NCBI GenBank assembly: GCA_002422545.1
Contig: DIWF01000028.1
Span: forward strand, 62,001-126,000
DNA: 64,000 nt
Source: Firmicutes bacterium UBA6113
Lineage (GTDB): Bacteria; Bacillota; Clostridia; Tissierellales; Sedimentibacteraceae
Direction: 5' to 3'
This document shows, piece after piece, positions 33,962 through 40,759 of the stretch; within the stretch, counting starts at the first letter, position 1; every line of letters starts with the position of its first letter. The translations under genes were made by a program, and so were the position numbers. Below the pieces are notes generated by a model. That model had not been told where the DNA came from and did not search any database. It saw only the letters and a list, made by a program, of their open reading frames with translations.

Positions 33962-34437
33962 AAAACAGCTTGCAATTTCATGTATATTTGCTTTAAGGAA
34001 ATATCTATGCCGCTTAAAATCTTAAGCTTTTCCTTTAGCTCTACGCAGCAACTATGTTCTGGTCTAACACTTTCAGGGATTCCCTTCATCTGCTTTCCTT
34101 TAACTTCAAAAGCGAACTTACTTAGATCATGTACGACCTCAATTTTTTTATATACCATTTCCACTGGAACATGCCTGTGATCTGTTTCTATCTTGTGCCA
34201 TCCGGTAGAATCAAGTTCATTTATTATTAGTTTTTCTATGAAATCAGCCTTTTCAGGTGGAACGTCAATTATAAATACATTTCCAGGTCTGTTCTTTTTT
34301 GTAATCGTTTGTAAGCACTGAACATTTAAGGCACCTGCCTGATAAAGGCAATCAAAAATAGAGCCAATTATTTCTCCACTAATATGGTCTATTTGTACTA
34401 TAAAAAGTGTACCTTTTTTAGAAAATATGTCTCTCAT
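33928..34437 (-). CDS. larC2: LarC C-terminal half
   Basis: 169 residues matching the C-terminal domain of LarC: VQIDHISGEIIGSIFDCLYQ then AGALNVQCLQTITKKNRPGN, where family members have IDDMTGE--G---E-L--AGA-DV--TP--MKK-RPG. The end PESVRPEHSCCVELKEKLK then GIDISLKQIY parallels the usual end of LarC. AAGGGAG precedes the ATG, so it is translated on its own and should assemble with LarC1. It is upstream of the N-terminal half, so a simple frameshift cannot make the full protein. Confidence 0.82.
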   Translation of the reverse strand: MRDIFSKKGTLFIVQIDHISGEIIGSIFDCLYQAGALNVQCLQTITKKNRPGNVFIIDVPPEKADFIEKLIINELDSTGWHKIETDHRHVPVEMVYKKIEVVHDLSKFAFEVKGKQMKGIPESVRPEHSCCVELKEKLKILSGIDISLKQIYMKLQAVLWKEDQAILYL

Positions 34438-34517
34438 GTCTTTTCTCCCTTAAGAATAAGTAACAGTTATTAAAATAACTGTTACTTATATCCAGTTCAT
34501 TTTATAAAATATAAGCT

Positions 34518-36311
34518 TTAATACTCTACAATTTCTAATGCAAGCTTTGCAACTTTTGTTGCAGCAGCTTTTCCTCCAGGAATAGCTGCAGTAATATAAG
34601 CAGATTTTTCTGCAATACCGGCAGCTTCAGTAGGCTCATGCAATTTCATTGCCGAAGCCACAGCAGCAGGTACTACAAGATTAAGGAGACTTACGGAAGC
34701 AAGAACCAATTCATTAATTGCCACAGCTGCTAAAGGAACTGCCCAAGCAACATCCTCACGCTCTCCTTTACTTACTTCTGGGATAACTTGATGCACAAAA
34801 TTGTTCATTACAGCAGTTTTATCTCCCATTGTTACAGTCACATCAACCAATGGATCAAAAGCCAGATATTTTTTTGACAGTTTTGCTGTTCTTCTTGCTC
34901 CGTTAGTAATTTTAGATACTTTTATTTTGATTTCTGTTCCATGTACGGCAGAAAGAATGTTACCGCTATTTTGCTCAACTTTGGCAACTCGCTGGTCATC
35001 CAATGTACGAACTATTTCTTCAAGAGTTTTGCCTGCAGACAGTTGATCATAGGCATATTCAGCTCTGACATGCAACGCTTTTGCTCTTGCAGGTTCTGTG
35101 GCTTCAATTAACATATTTGTAACAGGTCCTGAATGTAACTCATTTGCTTTTCTTGAAATTAAATTTATACATAACATGGCAACTTCAGGATCAACTGTAC
35201 AAGATTCGCGTTCTTTAGCAATCATCTTTGCAACCTTGTCCATATCTCCATTATTCTGGAGCAATGCTTTCATACCGATTACCGCATAAGCTCCTATATG
35301 ACCTATAGGCGCATTCACAGGAGAACCTGAAAATCCTGAGAATATTTCTAGATATTCAAAAGCTGCAACAATTTCATCAAAAGCCATCATTCCTATAACT
35401 GACGGTCCTCCGATATCTTTTATAATTAATCCTAAATCACCAACGATCTTGGCTGTTTCAAATTCTTCTCCAGTAACTTTTAAATGTAACTTTTCAGGAA
35501 GTCCTGCAGTTTTCACGGCTGTCTTGCCAACTAAGTAAACAGAGCTTGTACGACCATAGGTTCCGCTTTCTTCAGGAACTTCAGCGTCTGGATGTATTAT
35601 TTCTAAGATTGCAGCTGAACCTAAAACAGCAGCAGTAAATCCATGTGGATGCATGCCTGCTCCCGCCATGGCATCAAGCATTGCTTGTGTGCCGATACGT
35701 GCTCCATTTTCAGCCATTTCAGGCCACACAATATCTTCACCTAACGCGCTATGCCCATACAATGGTCCTCCCGCTACAAACTGCGGAACATTTTTGCCGT
35801 TAATTGTTGTAAGCTTTCCATCCATCATTGCTTGATAAATTGCCGCAACTGCAGGGAAGCCGGATAGCTTGTTATTCATTTTAGCCGTTGGAACTGCTGC
35901 AACGCCGCTTCTGTCAACACCTGCCAGCATTCTCGCTGTAGCGCCCAGTTTTCTGTTCCCTGCAGGTATACCAACCTGTGCCTTAGAGCCGGCCAAGTAC
36001 ATGATGCATGCTACAATTAAAGCTGCATTTGCTCCGTCAGCTCCTGATTTTTTTGCGACCTTGATCGCTTTTTCCATGAGGTCTTCAATTGGCAGCCTTC
36101 GAACATCGGCAAACTCAATTGAAAGACTGCTGCCTTTAAGCAGTTCTTCTGTAATAACGTTTGCAACTGTATGTATAGCCATGTTTACCATACCATGACC
36201 TCCTGTCAGCGCTACAACTCTGTCTGCTGACAAATTCGAAACATTAGATACAGATGCCATTTCTGCAGCCGAAATTACCCTGCTTTTTTCACTTGGATTC
36301 ATTGTTATCAT
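34518..36311 (-). CDS. Unrecognised 597-residue protein, first gene of larC operon
   Basis: I do not recognise the family. The protein is soluble and rich in Ala and Gly, with no signal peptide. Striking stretches are VALTGGHGMVNMAIHTVANV near residue 30, GADGANAALIVACIMYLAGS then GIPAGNRKLGATARMLAGVD near 105-145, GGPLYGHSALGEDIVWPEMA near 185, and AGAGMHPHGFTAAVLGS near 220, with many His and Gly that could be an active site. There are only three Cys. ATG 36311 follows AAGGAG by six bases; the frame is open 24 codons further. It stands behind operator copy B and in front of larC2, so it is a candidate target or partner of the nickel-pincer system. Confidence 0.75.
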   Translation of the reverse strand: MITMNPSEKSRVISAAEMASVSNVSNLSADRVVALTGGHGMVNMAIHTVANVITEELLKGSSLSIEFADVRRLPIEDLMEKAIKVAKKSGADGANAALIVACIMYLAGSKAQVGIPAGNRKLGATARMLAGVDRSGVAAVPTAKMNNKLSGFPAVAAIYQAMMDGKLTTINGKNVPQFVAGGPLYGHSALGEDIVWPEMAENGARIGTQAMLDAMAGAGMHPHGFTAAVLGSAAILEIIHPDAEVPEESGTYGRTSSVYLVGKTAVKTAGLPEKLHLKVTGEEFETAKIVGDLGLIIKDIGGPSVIGMMAFDEIVAAFEYLEIFSGFSGSPVNAPIGHIGAYAVIGMKALLQNNGDMDKVAKMIAKERESCTVDPEVAMLCINLISRKANELHSGPVTNMLIEATEPARAKALHVRAEYAYDQLSAGKTLEEIVRTLDDQRVAKVEQNSGNILSAVHGTEIKIKVSKITNGARRTAKLSKKYLAFDPLVDVTVTMGDKTAVMNNFVHQVIPEVSKGEREDVAWAVPLAAVAINELVLASVSLLNLVVPAAVASAMKLHEPTEAAGIAEKSAYITAAIPGGKAAATKVAKLALEIVEY

Positions 36312-36366
36312 ATAAATCTCCTTATGTATTATATATTTTTTTAAATATAACAAAGCCTTTTTTAAT

Positions 36367-36409
36367 AGTAAATATAGTAGCAAATTTATAAGCAGCTATT
36401 AATTTTAAT
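36367..36409 (-). promoter_or_regulatory. HxlR-regulon operator motif, copy B
   Basis: On the + strand AGTAAATATA, then AAATTTATAAG after five bases, then CTATTAATTTT. It lies between hxlR2 and the 597-residue protein gene, 56 bases ahead of the latter's start. Read on the minus strand it contains two direct TAC/CTTAT-type half-sites about 15 bases apart, plus a TATATTTAC stretch that could be the -10 region. Confidence 0.7.
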
Positions 36410-36410
36410 A

Positions 36411-36791
36411 TTAATCATTATGAATGTCACAAGTTATGCAAGGTTTTAGTTTCATAAAATCTAAATCCGAGTTTTTCTTTGACCATAGGCATAATTCCTG
36501 AAGAATGGGAATTGCGTCCTTTCCTTTTTCGGTGAGGGAATACTCTACCCTAGGCGGAACTTCATCATATTGCATGCGGTCGATAATCTCTGCTTCATTT
36601 AATTCCTTTAGCATCGCAGCTAGCACGGGATGGGTGATATTGTCGAGTTCTTTTTTTATTTCGTTATACCTCATAATGTTATAGCCATTCAATAAGCCTA
36701 TAATCCTTATTTTCCACTTACCTCCAAAAGTGTTAAGAGCATACTCGACCGGACACATAAATTCTTTCTCCAGTTTTGGTTCATACCTCAT
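36411..36791 (-). CDS. HxlR-family winged-helix regulator 2
   Basis: 126 residues: N-terminal Cys in EFMCPVEYALNTFGGKWKIR, HTH NEIKKELDNITHPVLAAMLK, wing EVPPRVEYSLTEKG, and a C-terminal CITCDIHND pair, like regulator 1. GGAGGAAA precedes the ATG. Operator copy C is 84 bases upstream of its start, which suggests autoregulation. It sits between the folate operon and the larC operon, both of which carry the motif. Confidence 0.9.
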   Translation of the reverse strand: MRYEPKLEKEFMCPVEYALNTFGGKWKIRIIGLLNGYNIMRYNEIKKELDNITHPVLAAMLKELNEAEIIDRMQYDEVPPRVEYSLTEKGKDAIPILQELCLWSKKNSDLDFMKLKPCITCDIHND

Positions 36792-36874
36792 CTTTATTTC
36801 CTCCTAATATGCTTTATATTTCAAATCAACTCCACTATTTTTGTTACATACAGTTTAGTTAAATGAATCAGTAA

Positions 36875-36917
36875 AGTAAATATAGTAAGAAATTTATAAG
36901 TACCCATTAAAATTATT
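36875..36917 (-). promoter_or_regulatory. HxlR-regulon operator motif, copy C
   Basis: On the + strand AGTAAATATA, then AAATTTATAAG after five bases, then CATTAAAATTATTAG. It lies between the ThyX-like gene and hxlR2, in the promoter position for hxlR2. Confidence 0.7.
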
Positions 36918-36998
36918 AGCTTCTATAAAATTTAATAGCTTACATGTTCATAATCTCTTAATCCTTATTCTGATATCCATAAAAAGCATTTAAGGATT

Positions 36999-37574
36999 TT
37001 ATGATTCCTCTGTTTTTTCGCCGATTATAAATTCCTCAGCATAAGGCAAGGTTTCTATCCAATTACAAAATTCACGCCATTCCGGCAGCTTGTGGTATTT
37101 ACGCTGTGTATAAACCCCTTTAAGGCTCCTGTAATTAGTTGTTAATCTCGCGGTCAATTCAAAACCTGCAGGATTACTGTATAATAACCTTAAGTAATCA
37201 TCCTTGTCTTGAGTCAGATTGTATTTTTCTTTAAGTTCATCCATGATGTCAATTATTCTGCAGTCCACATATTCGTTATATTGTTCTCTTAAATTAAACT
37301 TGGCAATTCTATGCATTGTACTTTGACTTGACACAAACTCTATGAATCTGTATCTTTCCAGTTCAACCCAAGCCTTGTTGCTGAAAGTTAAATCAAAATT
37401 CACTCTGATTCCGGTCAAAAACTGATCATGAGCTTCCCCTTTTGGAGACTGTGCCAAACTAAGTGTTGTTTTGGTGATTTCACTAGAACATTTATGGGTA
37501 TCAACGGCCATTGGGTATTTGCTTGCTTTCACACATTCTTCCAAATCATATACTTTAACATTTTCAATTTTCAT
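36999..37574 (-). CDS. ThyX-like protein with altered signature
   Basis: 191 residues. The middle, FDLTFSNKAWVELERYRFIE then FVSSQSTMHR, and the later TTNYRSLKGVYTQRKYHKLP line up in order with the FAD-dependent thymidylate synthase fold (RHR-xxS-xQSxRY and NxRSL...R). The key ThyX motif RHRx7S is replaced here by ERYRFxxFVSSQS. It may be a divergent ThyX or a relative with another folate-dependent role. It closes the folate operon, 88 bases after folD. Function is a moderate inference. Confidence 0.55.
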   Translation of the reverse strand: MKIENVKVYDLEECVKASKYPMAVDTHKCSSEITKTTLSLAQSPKGEAHDQFLTGIRVNFDLTFSNKAWVELERYRFIEFVSSQSTMHRIAKFNLREQYNEYVDCRIIDIMDELKEKYNLTQDKDDYLRLLYSNPAGFELTARLTTNYRSLKGVYTQRKYHKLPEWREFCNWIETLPYAEEFIIGEKTEES

Positions 37575-37662
37575 TTTTTTCTCCTCTAAGTATGAGTATC
37601 TGAATCTACCTATTTCGGTCCGTCCTTTATTGTCTATATGCAGTTATGACTTCCAACTTTTT

Positions 37663-38532
37663 TTAGTCCGCTAAGCATTTTGCCTGACTTTGCTGTTTGC
37701 AAGCTTTGACAACATGTTTAGCTAGAACAGATGTAGTAACAGAACCAACGCCTCCTGGAACAGGCGTAATCATCGATACCTTGTCCATTACTTTATCAGT
37801 ATCCACATCACCGGTAACTTTTCCGTCTTTATCAACGTTGATTCCAACATCAACCACAACTGCCCCATCCTTAACATAGTCTGAGCCTATAAGTCTGGAT
37901 TTCCCTATAGCTACAACCAACACATCCGCCTTTGAGCAAACTTCTGGATTATTTTTAGTAAATATGTCACACATGGTGGTTGTGGAATTTGCATTTAGAA
38001 GCATCATTGCTGCAGGTTTTCCTACAACCATTGAACTCCCCAGCACCGCTGCTCTTTTTCCAGCCAACTGGACATTATAATAGTTTAGAATTTCCATTAC
38101 TGCTGCTGGGGTGCAAGGCGGAAAACCTGCATTGTCATTTTCCATAACACCTGCGCAATTTAACGGATTAAAGCAATCTACATCTTTTTCTTTAGCAATG
38201 ATGTGTTTTATTTCACTTTCATCTATATGTTTGGGAAAAGGTCTGAATATTAAAATCCCATTTACTGAACTGTCTCTGTTAAGTTTTTCTATTTCAGCTA
38301 TAAAATCATCTTGTGAAATATCAACATCATATTCTTTGACTTCCGTATCGATTCCAATTGTTTGGCATTTTTTCATAGCACCTGTCTGATAAGCAATATC
38401 GCTTTCGTTGTTCCCGATTCTTACCATAACTAGTTTTGGAACAATATCCGCTTGCCTTAAATCTTTCACTTCATTAATTAAATTTTCTGTAATGCTGTCA
38501 GCTACTGGTTTGCCTTTTATAATCACTCCCAT
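37663..38532 (-). CDS. folD: FolD-type methylene-THF dehydrogenase lacking cyclohydrolase residues
   Basis: 289 residues, normal length for FolD. The dehydrogenase fold is complete (GSSMVVGKPAAMMLL nucleotide loop near residue 168, KDVDCFNP, TPVPGGVGSVTTSVLAKH). The catalytic block that normally reads YVxxKxKAC is AYQTGAMKKC, so the catalytic Lys (K56 in human MTHFD1) is Ala; and the VQLPLP block is IFRPFP, so the partner Gln is Phe. Cyclohydrolase activity is therefore expected to be lost, and the operon carries fchA to supply it. It converts methylene-THF and methenyl-THF with a pyridine nucleotide whose type I cannot call. Confidence 0.9.
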   Translation of the reverse strand: MGVIIKGKPVADSITENLINEVKDLRQADIVPKLVMVRIGNNESDIAYQTGAMKKCQTIGIDTEVKEYDVDISQDDFIAEIEKLNRDSSVNGILIFRPFPKHIDESEIKHIIAKEKDVDCFNPLNCAGVMENDNAGFPPCTPAAVMEILNYYNVQLAGKRAAVLGSSMVVGKPAAMMLLNANSTTTMCDIFTKNNPEVCSKADVLVVAIGKSRLIGSDYVKDGAVVVDVGINVDKDGKVTGDVDTDKVMDKVSMITPVPGGVGSVTTSVLAKHVVKACKQQSQAKCLAD

Positions 38533-38618
38533 AATTATCCTCCATTATTTTAAAACTACATCCCCCTGCTCTAAACATGCTTATGATATTATTTTTGACT
38601 AACGTCCCCACCATACGC

Positions 38619-39155
38619 TCAACACTTATAGGCTGGAACAGCCATTTTTAATATAGCTGTTTTAGAAATTGAGGTTATAACAACAATTTGCACCGGAATC
38701 AAAATTGCACATTGAACTATCCTTGTCATGAACAATGTACCATAAGGTGAACCATATAAAACCGATATCCAAAGTGTATTAAGCAAAAGGCTTAAAATCA
38801 GCTGATTAATTCCTACAGCAAGAACTATCCTTAAAAGCGTCTCCCTTTTATGGAGGAAAACTCCGTAAATAATTCCTGTGCATAATGCTGTCAGGGTAAA
38901 CCCCGGAAAATATGCTCCGATAGGAAACAACGTTGCACCAAGGATGTCAGACAATGCCCCTATAATTCCTGCTTTAACCGGACCAAGTAACATTGCTGCA
39001 ATTACTAACGGAACAAATCCAAAACCTATTCTTATGTTCCATGCTGATATAGATGCAAAACGTGATAATACGATTTCTGAAGCTATCAAAACCCCCATTA
39101 TTGAAACAGTTCTTGAATTTAGTCTCATACTGTTAATTAAATCATTTTTAATCAT
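38619..39155 (-). CDS. folT: Folate ECF transporter S component
   Basis: 178 residues, six hydrophobic segments, with LIASEIVLSRFASISAWNIR near the start and IGFGFVPLVIAAMLLGPVKA, GIIGALSDILGATLFPIGAYFPG: the pattern of FolT-type S components. A THF riboswitch directly ahead of the gene makes folate the very likely substrate. It needs the shared EcfA/A'/T module encoded elsewhere. AAAGGAG precedes the ATG. Confidence 0.92.
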   Translation of the reverse strand: MIKNDLINSMRLNSRTVSIMGVLIASEIVLSRFASISAWNIRIGFGFVPLVIAAMLLGPVKAGIIGALSDILGATLFPIGAYFPGFTLTALCTGIIYGVFLHKRETLLRIVLAVGINQLILSLLLNTLWISVLYGSPYGTLFMTRIVQCAILIPVQIVVITSISKTAILKMAVPAYKC

Positions 39156-39203
39156 TTCATTTCTCCTTTCATCAGTCCAACTACGAAAGAAGCTTTTACA
39201 TTA

Positions 39204-39303
39204 AATTGCGGATGCGAAACTGTATCGCAAGCTTTATTAAAGCTCCTCGCCCGAAGGCAACCTCCCATCCTTCGGTACTTAACGCACTGGTTTCTACTCA
39301 GTT
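39204..39303 (-). promoter_or_regulatory. Tetrahydrofolate (THF) riboswitch
   Basis: Read on the minus strand it shows the conserved THF-riboswitch blocks in order: GAGTAGA, GCGTTAAGT, a CCGAAGG/CCTTCGG stem enclosing GGGAGGTTG, GCGAGGAGC, and GCATCCGC to close. This is the known arrangement upstream of folT in Firmicutes. It lies between fchA and folT inside the operon. No clear terminator follows, so control may be translational through the AAAGGAG of folT. Confidence 0.88.
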
Positions 39304-39315
39304 TACTTATATTTT

Positions 39316-39954
39316 TTATTCATTTAAAATTCTGAGCACTTCACTGAAAACCTCGTCAGCAATTTTAATTCCTTCTGATACAAGTTTTTCCGCTTTTTCC
39401 CTGTGTTCCAAAATATAATTTGTATCTTTTATGGAATTTAAATTGATCAATACATTCAGGTAGGCGCTGTTTAATGCTGCTTTTAAGCATTGAACTTCTA
39501 CACCAACATCGCTTATTATATTTTTAGAAGAAATGTCTACTATTTCCTTGTGCATTATTATTGCTTCATATGTACATTCCAATGTTTCCATTGGAGCAGA
39601 ACATGCAACCTTTAAACAATTTTGCAGCACTTCTTCCTTTTGTTTCTTTTCTTCTTCAGTATTTGTAGGCATTACATATGCTTTGGACAGTGGTTCAAAA
39701 AGTTCGGCATCCTTATCTACTAGATCAAGAAATCTTTCTCTTAGAATTTTGCCCTTCTTTAACAAGTTTTCATATTCCTCTTTATAATCAATAAATTTAT
39801 TCTTACCAAGAGAAAAGTTTGCAACCATAGAGTTTAAGGCTGTACCTAATGCCGCAGTTAAAGCTGCAGCTCCTCCGCCTCCTGGCACTGGTTTTTTAGC
39901 TGCCAATTCAATTGTAAATTTCCTGCAAGAAAACTGTGAAACCATTTTTGTCAC
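39316..39954 (-). CDS. fchA: Methenyl-THF cyclohydrolase (FchA/cyclodeaminase family)
   Basis: 212 residues of the formiminotransferase-cyclodeaminase C-terminal domain family: FTIELAAKKPVPGGGGAAAL then TAALGTALNSMVANFS near the N-terminus and DLVDKDAELFEPLSKAY near residue 85. Stand-alone members in acetogens and purine degraders act as cyclohydrolase or formimino-THF cyclodeaminase. The neighbouring FolD has lost its cyclohydrolase site, which favours the cyclohydrolase role. Located between focA and the THF riboswitch. Confidence 0.9.
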   Translation of the reverse strand: MTKMVSQFSCRKFTIELAAKKPVPGGGGAAALTAALGTALNSMVANFSLGKNKFIDYKEEYENLLKKGKILRERFLDLVDKDAELFEPLSKAYVMPTNTEEEKKQKEEVLQNCLKVACSAPMETLECTYEAIIMHKEIVDISSKNIISDVGVEVQCLKAALNSAYLNVLINLNSIKDTNYILEHREKAEKLVSEGIKIADEVFSEVLRILNE

Positions 39955-39984
39955 CTCTACATTCTAATTCTGCAAGATTAATTG

Positions 39985-40725
39985 CTATTTGTAATATACT
40001 TTGTTATATATTACCGGAATAATAAGACCTCCCCCAATGTAATTACCTATAATTGCAGGTACTAAATTATGCAATATTTGAAGCATTGAAATGGTGTTAT
40101 CCATAATTGCCCCCAACGGTAAGAAAAACATATTGGCTACACTATGCTCATATCCGCAGAATACAAACAGCATAACCGGAAACCAACACCCCAGTAACTT
40201 TCCGGTAGTATCCTTAGATGTTGTAGCAAGCCATACACCCAATGCTACAAGTATATTGCATAAAATACCCTTCAATATAATCTGTGAAGTTGTCAATGAT
40301 ACTTTAGCTTTTGCAACTTTAACAATGGCTTCAGCCATTTCAGGTTTGTTATATATTCCTCCATAATACAAAATTACAGCAACTGCTAATGAACCTATTA
40401 GATTTCCAAACAACACCTGCAATAACGACAAGACATATTCCCTTATATTTATCTTCTTTTGTATTAACCCAAAAGTCATTAGGCAATTACCAGTATATAA
40501 TTCACCGCCAACTAAAACTATGAGCATTAAACCTACAGGAAACACTGCAGCCCTTAAGAATGCATTGTCATATGCCATCATAAATCCCTGAGCTCCAAGG
40601 GCAATATAAGCTCCTGCCATTATACTTAGCAACAATCTTTCTAAAGTTAAATATGAAGTTTTTTTAACTGCTGATTGTATCAATGCATCACTTGTTTCTT
40701 TTGGAGTTAAACATACGGAACTCAT
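39985..40725 (-). CDS. focA: Formate/nitrite-family channel (FocA-like)
   Basis: 246 residues, six membrane helices. The pore motif CGYEHSVANMFFLPLGAIMD (with the essential His) and the N-terminal GAYIALGAQGF and VGGELYTGNC stretches are typical of FocA/NirC. The folate-operon position, just after fhs, points to formate rather than nitrite. Direction of transport depends on whether the cells make or use formate. Confidence 0.88.
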   Translation of the reverse strand: MSSVCLTPKETSDALIQSAVKKTSYLTLERLLLSIMAGAYIALGAQGFMMAYDNAFLRAAVFPVGLMLIVLVGGELYTGNCLMTFGLIQKKINIREYVLSLLQVLFGNLIGSLAVAVILYYGGIYNKPEMAEAIVKVAKAKVSLTTSQIILKGILCNILVALGVWLATTSKDTTGKLLGCWFPVMLFVFCGYEHSVANMFFLPLGAIMDNTISMLQILHNLVPAIIGNYIGGGLIIPVIYNKVYYK

Positions 40726-40759
40726 ATTTTTCTTCTCCTTTAACTATTTTTAAAGGCTG

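Noticed and set aside
37663..38532. Reading the GSS in place of GRS as proof of NAD preference in FolD
   Set aside because: Some NADP-dependent FolD proteins, such as the E. coli enzyme with GAS, also lack this Arg, so the cofactor cannot be called from it.
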